A DNA stretch of 37,378 nucleotides. Origin: Symbiodinium natans. Lineage: Eukaryota > Sar > Dinophyceae > Suessiales > Symbiodiniaceae. The translations under genes were made by a program, and so were the position numbers. The notes beneath the pieces were generated by a model. That model made no database searches. It worked only from the letters and a program-made list of their open reading frames with translations, and was not told where the DNA came from. The DNA is taken from contig CAJNDS010001064.1 of NCBI GenBank assembly GCA_905221605.1, positions 1 to 37,378 of the forward strand, written 5' to 3'. Below, in pieces: positions 30,006-37,378 of the stretch (position 1 is its first letter; each line of letters starts with the position of its first letter).

Positions 30006-33000
30006 AGCCTCAGCATCACACAGCACCACTGCATCCAGTCGAGCCACCCTCGCTGCCTACTAAGGCCAAATCGGCAGACCTTAGCTTCATACCCAAGCCC
30101 TCTAAACCTGCCTCTAAGCCGGAGAACTTAAGACCGCTAGGCATCATTAGGCCAGATGGCAAAGGCATAGCCTCTGAGGCTAGGAGAAGGCTCGACCCCC
30201 TTTTTAAGAAGGCCCACTTTGCCTCCCCTCAATTTGCCTACATTCCAGGACGCGGTATCGCCGACGCCCAACTCCGGGTAATTGGCCACGCAAGGCGCGT
30301 CCGAGCTATGCTTCGATCCCGAGCACCAGACAGGTTCTGCGCTCCCAAGCGCAAGAAGGGCAAGCCTGATCTAATCGGGGGCTTTACCTTCTCACTAGAC
30401 CTCTCTCAAGCTTTTGACAAAACAAGCAGAGAAGCTCTCTTGCGCTCATTAATCACTTACGGGGCCTCACCCGAAGACGTTGAGCTGGTAGCATCCCTCC
30501 ATAGGGAGGCACAGTATAACTTGCGCTATGGAAGAAGCCAGGACACAGTAACCTCAACCAGAGGTATAAAGCAGGGCTGCAAACTGGCCCCCTCTCTTTT
30601 CTCCCTGGTCATCACAGAGGCGTTCCGGCTTATGGCCACCCACATAGGGTTTCCTCCCATACAGCAGTTCCTCACAGGCTTTGCGGATGACCTCGTCATT
30701 CACCGAGACATCCACAACTGGTCCGATCTCTACGCGGCTCATGACATGGTCAGATTGCTACTGCATTACCTGCAAGAAGCTGGACTAGAAGTAAATTACG
30801 CCAAGTGCAACATCATGGTTAAACTGGCAGGTCGCCACGCACAGCAGGCCAAGAAGCTCTTCAAGTCACAGGAGCTCCGCTCAGGTCGGAAGGTTACGGT
30901 CTGGAACATAGACGCCCCAGAGCAACCAAGACGGCCAATTCTGCTTTCGATTTCCTCCGTTCTTCCCCCTCTCCCTTCCCTTCCTTCCTTCGAGCTGGTA
31001 GACTCCTTCAAGTATCTAGGGGTTATGGTCAGCTACTCAAACCCGGAAGATCTTACTTATTCCTCAAGACAAGAGAGAGCGGCGAAGAAAAAGCAGACAG
31101 TGCGCAAATTCATCCACAATAAGCGCAGGACTAAAACCGCGTCTAGGCTGCTTGTCTGGAGAGCCACCGTCTGGTCTACGGCCACTTTTGGACTGGAATC
31201 CGTTGGTCTCTCAGGCAGGCGGGCACGGGCACTTCGCTCATGGCATGCCAGACAGGTGCGAGCTGTAACACACAACCCTGTGCACAAGACTCGTGAAACT
31301 ACAGCAGCGCTCTTTGCACGTCTTAAACTCGTCTCTCCCATTCAGCAGCTTCATGATCGCTCAGCCCAGCGCCTAGACTCCCTTCGCAAGCGCCGGAATG
31401 CAGCACCAGCGAGTGAGGTCACCTCCTGCTCAACGTCCACGCCGGCCAACACGAGTTCTTCGCCCCTCACCCAGTCTGGCGCCTGGCCAAGTGAGGATAT
31501 ACTAACCATTCCCTCCACCCTACAAACAGCGGAGGAGATTGTAACCTCTTACAGCAAGCTGCTCAAGGAGGTCGACAATGACCCCTCTCCGGACGTGCCC
31601 ATGCACACCTGTTGTGGCAAAGTATTTCGCACTGCGGCGGGCTTGAGAACGCACCGGACAGTTAAGCACCCCGCTCCCGTTCTGCCACCCCTTGAATTTT
31701 CACGCCTAAAGCACTCCGTGGGAGGCCTGCCTCAATGCTCAAACTGCCAGACGAAATTTAAAAACTGGCATAATCTACAGCAACACGTAGAGCGCAGAGT
31801 TTGCAGACAGGCTGGCTTCAAGCTTTCTAGACCTGAGGCGGCCACTCAGGCCGACGAAGCTCCTCCCAAGGCGAGTGAGGTCTCCTCCAGCCAGGAGCCT
31901 GTGCCCTTGTCAGATCGCCGTGCTACTGCCGCACCCTCGGTCCAACTTACCCTGCAGATAGACACAGTGCCGCTCATTTCGCGCATGCGCACCGAACTGC
32001 TGCAACAGGCCGGAAGCCAGACCTTCCTCGAGCTCCTCACCGGCCACCTTGGCCAGCAGCTTACCAGGACCTGCCTGCTCTGCGACTCGTGGATAGCCTC
32101 CACGACCAAAATAGCCTTCCACCTCACAAAAAAACACGGGGCAGAATGGGACTCTTATAAGGCCTCTGCGGGGAATAACACCTCTAAGATGTATGTGCTG
32201 ACCCGCCTGTCCCCCTGTCCTGCCTGTGGCGTGAAAGTGGAGAGCGTTCCCCGACACACGAAGCAGTGCCCGGTCATTCAGCAATTACAACTCTTCTTCT
32301 TTCTGCACCCTGATGCTCCTCTTTCCAGAATGCACTCCTCCCTCCAACACACTCAGCTCTCACCCTCCACCTCGGGGGCTGGCGCGTCTCTTTCTGCGGT
32401 CCCTACCCCCAGGCTGAACACGGCAACATCAATCCAACACGGATCTTCCACACAGGCTTCCCCCCAACCTACGATGCCCCAACAGCGGGCCCTGCAGGCT
32501 CCCAATCCCAGGTCCAAGCAAAGCCAGCTTCAGAGATGGTTTCGCCCAGGGAGTGCCTCCCAGGCAGCACAGCCGAGCGCAGGACCTCCTCAGCCACCAC
32601 CGACAGACCTGGATGTCTCTCCTCCGCCACCGCCTCCTGCAGCCCAGCCTATGCCACAGTTGATTAATCCTCATAACTTGTGCTACGCCATTTCAGTCTT
32701 GCAGATGATTAGCGCTCTGAGGGAAGAACCCTCAGTGGACTGGTCGAATCTTCAGCCTCTCCAGAGGGAACTTCGAGCAAGGGCCTCGCGCCCAGTCTCT
32801 ATTCTTGCGCTAGAATCGCTCCCACATTGTCATCCTGACTGGAGGCTTGCAAATAGGCAAAGCGATGCACTCGAGTACCTGACGTTTTTGTTGGCTAATC
32901 ACCATGGCTCCTTACAAAGCACCCCCTGGAAAAGAGTCTACGATGCTGACATACCCGACTCAACCGGCTTCTCCCCCCTTCTATTCACCTTCCCGGAAGG

Positions 33001-33442
33001 CACAGACCCGACCGGACTGTCCCAGCCTAACTCCCAGGCAGTGCCTATCTCAGCCTATTCGCTGTCCTTCTTTGCGCATGAGTGGCACTCTCCATATGAC
33101 TCAAAGGCAGCATTGCTGTATACACCTCCATATATCTTTGTGTCTCTGCCAAGGTTCACGAACGCCGGAGAGAAGCAACACTGGAGACTCACGGGTTTGC
33201 AGGACGAAATACAGCTACCCGCTTGGACAGGGCCTGACTCTCAATCCTTTGTTCGCTACAAATCCGTCTCGGGACTCTTTCACATTGGGCAGGAAGCCAC
33301 CTCGGGTCACTACAGATCCTTCACCTTGCTTCCTTCTCTGCAGGTAGGGGATGATTCCAGCCCAGGCTTCTCGCCTACGAGCGAGGAACGCGAACAGCTG
33401 GGGTCAGGAGCTTACCTTCTGCTTCTCCAACGCCTAAGCTGA
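30005..33442 (+). CDS. Non-LTR retrotransposon: reverse transcriptase, C2H2 fingers, ubiquitin-specific protease domain
   Basis: The frame is open from 29939; sense protein begins EPQHHTAPLHPVEPP after the hairpin. Residues below count from the Met at 30308. RT motifs: SLDLSQAFD (D31), GIKQGCKLAPSLFS (86-99), FADD (125-128), SFKYLGV (about 233). Zinc fingers follow: C435-H454, CSNC at 477-480 with H and C ligands, CLLC at 589-592, and CPAC at about 637. After a Pro-rich linker, residues 785-1044 form a ubiquitin-specific protease (peptidase C19) domain: Cys box NLCYAISVLQ (C792), Q-box-like RQSDALEYLTFLL, His box SGHYRSFTLL (H1001) and the typical end AYLLLLQR. This would cleave ubiquitin conjugates and may protect the RT complex from proteasomal decay (inference). 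It is fused without a stop to the RT. Confidence 0.85.
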   Translation, partial: EPQHHTAPLHPVEPPSLPTKAKSADLSFIPKPSKPASKPENLRPLGIIRPDGKGIASEARRRLDPLFKKAHFASPQFAYIPGRGIADAQLRVIGHARRVRAMLRSRAPDRFCAPKRKKGKPDLIGGFTFSLDLSQAFDKTSREALLRSLITYGASPEDVELVASLHREAQYNLRYGRSQDTVTSTRGIKQGCKLAPSLFSLVITEAFRLMATHIGFPPIQQFLTGFADDLVIHRDIHNWSDLYAAHDMVRLLLHYLQEAGLEVNYAKCNIMVKLAGRHAQQAKKLFKSQELRSGRKVTVWNIDAPEQPRRPILLSISSVLPPLPSLPSFELVDSFKYLGVMVSYSNPEDLTYSSRQERAAKKKQTVRKFIHNKRRTKTASRLLVWRATVWSTATFGLESVGLSGRRARALRSWHARQVRAVTHNPVHKTRETTAALFARLKLVSPIQQLHDRSAQRLDSLRKRRNAAPASEVTSCSTSTPANTSSSPLTQSGAWPSEDILTIPSTLQTAEEIVTSYSKLLKEVDNDPSPDVPMHTCCGKVFRTAAGLRTHRTVKHPAPVLPPLEFSRLKHSVGGLPQCSNCQTKFKNWHNLQQHVERRVCRQAGFKLSRPEAATQADEAPPKASEVSSSQEPVPLSDRRATAAPSVQLTLQIDTVPLISRMRTELLQQAGSQTFLELLTGHLGQQLTRTCLLCDSWIASTTKIAFHLTKKHGAEWDSYKASAGNNTSKMYVLTRLSPCPACGVKVESVPRHTKQCPVIQQLQLFFFLHPDAPLSRMHSSLQHTQLSPSTSGAGASLSAVPTPRLNTATSIQHGSSTQASPQPTMPQQRALQAPNPRSKQSQLQRWFRPGSASQAAQPSAGPPQPPPTDLDVSPPPPPPAAQPMPQLINPHNLCYAISVLQMISALREEPSVDWSNLQPLQRELRARASRPVSILALESLPHCHPDWRLANRQSDALEYLTFLLANHHGSLQSTPWKRVYDADIPDSTGFSPLLFTFPEGTDPTGLSQPNSQAVPISAYSLSFFAHEWHSPYDSKAALLYTPPYIFVSLPRFTNAGEKQHWRLTGLQDEIQLPAWTGPDSQSFVRYKSVSGLFHIGQEATSGHYRSFTLLPSLQVGDDSSPGFSPTSEEREQLGSGAYLLLLQRLS
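31408..31430 (+). repeat. Hairpin mini-element 3 (after the RT domain)
   Basis: AGC / GCT arms around GAGTGAGGTCACCTCCT. Translated as ASEVTS. A further weak GCCGG / CCGGC pair lies outside. Confidence 0.55.
31859..31898 (+). repeat. Hairpin mini-element 4 (between zinc fingers)
   Basis: Inner GGC / GCC and outer GCTCCT / AGGAGC arms around GAGTGAGGTCTCCTCCA. Translated as ASEVSSS. Confidence 0.6.
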
Positions 33443-33448
33443 AGTCCC

Positions 33449-33489
33449 GCCCACCTTCGTGTGAGGTCCCCTCCTGAAGGTGAGTGGGC
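33449..33489 (+). repeat. Hairpin mini-element 5 (after the retrotransposon stop)
   Basis: ACCTTC / GAAGGT inner and GCCC / GGGC outer arms around GTGTGAGGTCCCCTCCT, 7 bp after the USP stop codon. The right arm forms GAAG/GTGAGT, a consensus-like 5' splice site. Confidence 0.75.
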
Positions 33490-33512
33490 ATTGTTAACTT
33501 GTGCTCCCATGC

Positions 33513-34604
33513 ATGTTTTCCCAAAGCGCTATGGAGCAAGCCCAGCAGGAGCTGCTGAACAACCCTGCACTATGCCAAGTGCTCTTTAAGAACCTCCCCC
33601 ACCTTGCTGCTTCATCCATGGCTGCCCGGGCTTTTGGCCCTGACGAACGTTCAACATCCCGAGAACTGGTTCCTGCTCACGACAGGGACAGGCCTCCCAA
33701 ACAGCGCCGTCAGCAGAAGGAGCTGGAGCAGGACGAGGAAATGCCGCCGACTCGATTGCCCTCACCGTCCAGGAGGCCAAAGAGGACTGGTCGCCGCAAT
33801 GGCTCCAGACCAAGGGCCTCGCGCAATGGTTCGCAGCAATCAAAGCGGGAGGTGAAACCAACCGCTGACCTCTTGGCTAGCATAATCTTGGCCCTGCTGA
33901 ATCACGAGGATGAATTGACAGCTTTGCGATACCATCATGGATGGATCTTCTACGCCACGGTACACCAGGCGAACAGTGTGGTTCCCTCCTTGGCACAGAT
34001 CCAGCAACAGTGGAAATCGGACAAGCCCCAGGACTCCCCTGGCACGCCTGTTCGCCACGCCCTGTTCATTGGTCTCATTCACGAGCTGCACACTCGGGCC
34101 CAGGGCTTTGATCACGTCGCCTATGACAGCACGAACCAGGACAAGGAATCAGCACTTATCTCTCTACCAGGAGCACTTGCCTCCCGAGGCCGGCACCACA
34201 CGGACGAGAACCCTGCCTTCTACTGGAACTACATGAGATGGGACTCCAAAAAAGGGAAGGTAGTCATCGACGCCCAACGCCCTCCTCTCTCTCCCAAGGT
34301 TATCTCCACCCACCTGGCGGCGATGCTCAAGCTAGATCAGGAACAGCTCACCAAGTTCAGGCCGTCCAGACCGCTGAGGACCAACCTGACGGAAGAAAAG
34401 CCGGTCATAGCCTTCCTCCTGGAATTGGCCCTGACTATCGGAGACGACCATGAGGCAATGCACGCCTTTCGACTTCTAGCGAACAACTCTATCTGGAACT
34501 TAGTTGGGGTCACCATGCGCAGGGAAGGCCTAAGACGGTCTCCACAGATGCAGACCCTCCGTGATCAGCTAGAAGCGCTGCGCACAGGAAGCAACGAGGG
34601 CTAA
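33513..34604 (+). CDS. Unrecognised 363-aa protein downstream of the retrotransposon
   Basis: The first in-frame ATG is at 33513 (MFSQSAMEQAQQELL); an alternative is the ATG at 33531. The N-terminal third is Arg/Pro/Ser-rich and strongly basic (RPPKQRRQQKELEQ, RRPKRTGRRNGSR). Residues from about 120 look globular and mostly helical (ADLLASIILALLNHEDELTA, HALFIGLIHELHTRAQ, NPAFYWNYMRWD, PVIAFLLELALTIGDD). I recognise no family. A basic tail plus a helical core would suit a gag-like nucleic-acid-binding protein, but this is speculation. It sits between hairpins 5 and 6 on the same strand as the retrotransposon, 70 bp after its stop, so it could be an additional ORF of the same element. Confidence 0.62.
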   Translation: MFSQSAMEQAQQELLNNPALCQVLFKNLPHLAASSMAARAFGPDERSTSRELVPAHDRDRPPKQRRQQKELEQDEEMPPTRLPSPSRRPKRTGRRNGSRPRASRNGSQQSKREVKPTADLLASIILALLNHEDELTALRYHHGWIFYATVHQANSVVPSLAQIQQQWKSDKPQDSPGTPVRHALFIGLIHELHTRAQGFDHVAYDSTNQDKESALISLPGALASRGRHHTDENPAFYWNYMRWDSKKGKVVIDAQRPPLSPKVISTHLAAMLKLDQEQLTKFRPSRPLRTNLTEEKPVIAFLLELALTIGDDHEAMHAFRLLANNSIWNLVGVTMRREGLRRSPQMQTLRDQLEALRTGSNEG

Positions 34605-34614
34605 AGTTTTTTCG

Positions 34615-34649
34615 GGACATCCGAGTCGAGGTCTCCTCCTGAGCTGTCC
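34615..34649 (+). repeat. Hairpin mini-element 6 (intergenic)
   Basis: GGACA / TGTCC arms, an internal loop, and the core GAGTCGAGGTCTCCTCCT, 11 bp after the stop of the 363-aa protein gene. Confidence 0.6.
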
Positions 34650-34702
34650 AATGCCCCTTCACTTTCTTAGGGGAATTTGCCCCGTCGCTTAGCCTCAGAC
34701 AA

Positions 34703-34746
34703 CCCTCTCACTCTCGTGTAGAGGTCCCCTCCTGAGAGTTCGAGGG
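34703..34746 (+). repeat. Hairpin mini-element 7 (intergenic)
   Basis: ACTCTC / GAGAGT inner and CCCTC / GAGGG outer arms, separated by a symmetric TC/TC internal loop, around GTGTAGAGGTCCCCTCCT. The clearest stem of the set. The rest of 34650-35058 shows no gene. Confidence 0.75.
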
Positions 34747-35058
34747 CGCTGACCAGTCAGCCCGTTTCTCCCCTCTCTGGAGCCTCGCGTGCACAGTGTC
34801 TGCCAGGAAAAGCTTTCTGCACCACATGTCAAGCTTCATTAATGCATCGAACTGCCCCTTTCTCCCATAACAACTGAGGCCGAACTTCATTGACGCCAGC
34901 CGTCGACCAGACCGAGCCACACCACAGGCCCTCGCTTGACTTACCAACCTTGAGACTGACATCCCACTCTGCCTCTGACCGAAGCTTTAACTTAGCTCAG
35001 CATCAGCCGTTCTGCTCACGTTGATCAGTACTGACGGTCCCTCCACTAGCATCTCGCC

Positions 35059-35322
35059 ATGGCAACCAACCCGGAGGGCACGATTCTCGCCATTGAAAAC
35101 ACCCCTGGCACTCACACTCAGATGACGACAAGCCAGGCCAGTGCAGCCCAAGCTCTGGTCAAGGCAACGCCGCCTCCTCCACCACAATCTTCATGCGGAG
35201 CAGGCTGCGACCAATGCCACAGTGCTCCATGCATTCGACGCAAGCCGGGACATCTGTGGCACTGCTGTTTTGGGTGCAGGGACTCCTGGGCGGTGCAACA
35301 GGCTCGCTCCAGGTACTGGTAA
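35059..35322 (+). CDS. Small Cys-rich protein, 87 aa
   Basis: The ATG at 35059 has a strong Kozak-like context (CGCCATGGC). The first about 45 residues are Thr/Ala/Pro-rich. Then come CGAGCDQCHSAPC and HLWHCCFGC, with eight Cys and three His that could bind one or two zinc ions, followed by a basic end (RDSWAVQQARSRYW). There is no recognised family. A consensus-like GGTAAAC donor overlaps the stop, so the ORF might be an exon of a longer gene. Confidence 0.45.
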   Translation: MATNPEGTILAIENTPGTHTQMTTSQASAAQALVKATPPPPPQSSCGAGCDQCHSAPCIRRKPGHLWHCCFGCRDSWAVQQARSRYW

Positions 35323-35348
35323 ACTGAGCAGAGAATGGCTCGACTTTT

Positions 35349-35389
35349 TGCGACCTGCGAGTGAGGTCTCCTCCTGCAGGTAAAACGCA
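35349..35389 (+). repeat. Hairpin mini-element 8 (intergenic)
   Basis: ACCTGC / GCAGGT inner and TGCG / CGCA outer arms around the exact core GAGTGAGGTCTCCTCCT. The right arm reads CTGCAG/GTAAAA, a good 5' splice site. Confidence 0.75.
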
Positions 35390-35519
35390 GCCAAGCAAAT
35401 TTCATGGCTGCACGCCGCCAACAGAGCCAGCTGACTTCCGAGAAAAGTCCTCTATCCATGCCAGCCGTCAGACTCTCACATCCCGCCTCTCTCTCTAATC
35501 TCTCTCTCTCCTTCCACAG
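35380..35519 (+). other. Candidate GT-AG intron, 140 nt
   Basis: Donor CTGCAG/GTAAAA lies in hairpin 8. CTAAT, a long CT tract and CTTCCACAG form a classical acceptor at 35519. It would place the start of the next gene downstream of a 5' UTR or an upstream coding exon. The phase cannot be fixed. Confidence 0.4.
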
Positions 35520-35575
35520 AACCTGCACAGGTCTACAGAAGCCGAGCCAAGTCCTCAGAATGCTTCTGCCCTCCA

Positions 35576-37378
35576 ATGGAAGTCATAAGTTTCATGAGCC
35601 GAACCTCACCCTTCAATCAGATCCTGTGCTCAAGAGCGCTGACTCGACACCCCCGGAGCCGAGCACCTAGGGCCATGCCTCCGAGGAAACGACAATCGAA
35701 GGCTTCGACACTGCCCTCGTTCGATCTCGCCTCCAACATTTGCACGGAAGCTGACAGGCTGCTGCCTTCGAACTATGTCCCAATCTCGCACAAGAGAATG
35801 GATGAGATCAGGAACTACAGATGGGAAAAAGGTCTCAGGGCTATCTCCAGAAGCATGATGGCCCGCCAATCAACAAGGCCGGTCTCGAGCCAAAGACAGG
35901 CAGACAAGGAAAGCAAGCGGCTGGAGGAGCTTGGAATCAAAAAGCCTGGTCTAACTGCAGAAGACCTAGCGGCTCTTCCCGCCTCAGACGTCTACAAGAA
36001 CCTCTCAGCGCTCTCCTTGATCTCTGTGAACACCTCCCAGCCGCCAAGCTCCAGCGTGAGGTCGCCTCCGAGGAGCGAAAAGCGGGAAGCGAAGACGGAA
36101 CCATCCTCCTCATCCGCGTACAGGGGCGAGGAGCCGAGCCCTTCGGCAGAACCGTCCAAGGAGCCCATGTCACAGCCTTACGCGGGACAAGGAGTGGGCA
36201 GGAAAGAAACCTGCAAGGAAGACTCGGATTCGGACATACCACCGTGGGCAGACTCGAAGAAGTCCCGCTCATCCCAGTACACAGGTGCGGGGGTCGGTCA
36301 GAGGGAGATCTTCACCAGGCAGCCGCCCACGCCACCATCTCCTCCCACAAGAAGATCAGCCCATGACCAAGGGAACGTGGATGCCACGGCATACCTCTCC
36401 CCTACAGAAGAACTCAAGGTGATCAACCTGACGCAGGCTGCTACTCCTCCTCGTGAATTCTTGAATTACCCGGTGCATCAAGGAGTGATAGTACTCCCAG
36501 CGGCCACGGTTCAGGCCCGTGTGGCCAGCAAAAAGGAACAAGACAAAGGCAAGTCGGTCATTCACTCCTTCCCCTTCTCCTACCCGCAAGAGTTCCCTTT
36601 GGAGCTGGACGTCCACGTGCAGATCCAGAAATCACAGGAAGAACCATTAAGCATGACCCTCAAGCTGAACAGAACCGCATCCATGAAGGGCGTCACTCGA
36701 GCAGTATATAACTTCAAGGGAGGCGAAGTTTACTCTGTCTTCAAGCTCTCAGTGGTAGCCCCCCGTGAGGAGCAAGCCCAAGACGGACTCCAGGCCCATG
36801 AGGCGGAGCTCGATTTGGCACACGTCTTTCCAGAGATGGTCCCAACGGTGGCAAACGTCTTTGCCATTCAAATCAGGGTGGCCTCGGCAGTAAATCCCTT
36901 GGACTTCCCCAGGTCTCCTACGCCGAGTGAGGTCTCCTCCTGGCGGGGTGACTCGGGTCCACCGAAGTACCTTCTCTATCAACAGGCATACGGCATAATG
37001 GTGGAGAAAGTTCAGCCTCTGGACAACCTTCCAGCTCATCTACGTCCCAACATGGACGAGAGCTACCTGCTGATTCTCTTGATCTTGAAGTCTGCGCTCC
37101 TGGGCTACTATGTGCGCGATTGCGGATGGGGCAATCTAGGCAGGAGAATTTCGCCAGACTCAAGCGCCGATCTGCCTTTCTTCCTTGCTCTTGACACGTC
37201 GGCCTGGCACAAACGAGACCCTCCTCTTCCTCATCAAGCCACAACTTCTACGGCGGATCACGTCCGCGGACTTTTCTCGGCACTCGAGTACCTGGCAGAG
37301 GACAAGCCGGCCATCCAGGCAGCCAAACAAACTTTTACGAACTATCACCGGCAGGTCTCTCCTCTTGTACAGCACTTC
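35576..37378 (+). CDS. Unrecognised long protein, runs off the window end
   Basis: The frame is open from 35435 to the last base. ATGs at 35576 (MEVISFMSRTSPFNQ), 35594 and 35675 (MPPRKRQSKASTLPS) are all possible, giving 601, 595 or 568 codons without a stop. A basic N-terminus and helical segment (DEIRNYRWEKGLRAISRSMM) precede a Ser/Pro/Glu-rich disordered region of about 130 residues. A folded region follows (YPVHQGVIVLPAATVQARVA, FPFSYPQEFPLELDVHVQIQ, YLLILLILKSALLGYYVRD). I recognise no domain. Two hairpin cores are translated within it, as SSVRSPPRSEK and PTPSEVSSWRG. Same strand and hairpin content as the retrotransposon upstream. Confidence 0.62.
   Translation, partial: MEVISFMSRTSPFNQILCSRALTRHPRSRAPRAMPPRKRQSKASTLPSFDLASNICTEADRLLPSNYVPISHKRMDEIRNYRWEKGLRAISRSMMARQSTRPVSSQRQADKESKRLEELGIKKPGLTAEDLAALPASDVYKNLSALSLISVNTSQPPSSSVRSPPRSEKREAKTEPSSSSAYRGEEPSPSAEPSKEPMSQPYAGQGVGRKETCKEDSDSDIPPWADSKKSRSSQYTGAGVGQREIFTRQPPTPPSPPTRRSAHDQGNVDATAYLSPTEELKVINLTQAATPPREFLNYPVHQGVIVLPAATVQARVASKKEQDKGKSVIHSFPFSYPQEFPLELDVHVQIQKSQEEPLSMTLKLNRTASMKGVTRAVYNFKGGEVYSVFKLSVVAPREEQAQDGLQAHEAELDLAHVFPEMVPTVANVFAIQIRVASAVNPLDFPRSPTPSEVSSWRGDSGPPKYLLYQQAYGIMVEKVQPLDNLPAHLRPNMDESYLLILLILKSALLGYYVRDCGWGNLGRRISPDSSADLPFFLALDTSAWHKRDPPLPHQATTSTADHVRGLFSALEYLAEDKPAIQAAKQTFTNYHRQVSPLVQHF
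36048..36076 (+). repeat. Hairpin mini-element 9 (in the last CDS)
   Basis: GCTCC / GGAGC arms around AGCGTGAGGTCGCCTCCGA, the most diverged core. Translated as SVRSPPRS. Confidence 0.5.
36921..36945 (+). repeat. Hairpin mini-element 10 (in the last CDS)
   Basis: CGCC / GGCG arms around the exact core GAGTGAGGTCTCCTCCT. Translated as PSEVSSW. Confidence 0.6.

Noticed and set aside
35404-35670. 88-codon ORF upstream of the last gene
   Set aside because: It overlaps, in another frame, the frame that stays open for about 650 codons to the window end, and contains the likely intron acceptor tract.

Overview
The window looks like nuclear DNA of a protist or alga. It has spliceosomal-type introns of about 57-140 nt (including candidate GC-AG introns), large eukaryotic mobile elements, long satellite and microsatellite tracts, and no bacterial operon, rRNA or tRNA that I could find. 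A dinoflagellate (Symbiodiniaceae-like) is my best guess, from the transposase type, the apparent GC donors and the low gene density. That is an inference of modest confidence, since I found no spliced-leader relic.

Layout. (1) 0.5-11.6 kb, minus strand: a large, partly decayed DNA element. Read 5' to 3' it holds a multi-exon gene with a zinc ribbon and a peptidase-like GHF motif (11.6-9.5 kb), then an F-box-like/beta-sandwich/zinc-finger module (9.4-7.8 kb). Short exons splice into a very large ORF (7.18-2.0 kb) with a PD-(D/E)XK nuclease, an SF3/D5-like ATPase, a polymerase-like region, a papain-like cysteine peptidase and a C2H2 finger. A DDE transposase follows (1.93-0.52 kb). This would be a transposon carrying its own replication enzymes. 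(2) 11.7-16.1 kb: non-coding DNA with three different tandem repeats. (3) 16.1-16.75 kb: a small basic, zinc-finger-like protein gene. (4) 17.3-20.65 kb: a block of three adjacent hairpin-forming satellites (174-bp unit, 39-bp unit, AT-rich TTTAAATTA unit). (5) 20.7-23.2 kb: mostly featureless. (6) 23.2-25.6 kb: a 112-bp satellite of about 22 units. (7) 25.6-27.7 kb: hexanucleotide microsatellites in opposite orientation flanking a 1.3-kb spacer.

(8) 28.06-33.44 kb, plus strand: a non-LTR retrotransposon encoding an APE-type endonuclease, a reverse transcriptase, C2H2 fingers and, unusually, a C-terminal ubiquitin-specific-protease (peptidase C19) domain. Its reading frame is broken once. (9) 33.5-37.4 kb, plus strand: three further unrecognised genes, the last running off the window.

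The most striking signal is a family of ten small hairpins found only from 28.5 to 37 kb. A nearly constant 17-nt core (about GAGTGAGGTCTCCTCCT) is flanked by arms whose sequence differs at each site but which stay complementary to each other. One lies exactly at the frame break of the retrotransposon, and removing its 47 nt restores the endonuclease-reverse transcriptase frame. This looks like a mobile or structural mini-element that I cannot match to a known family.
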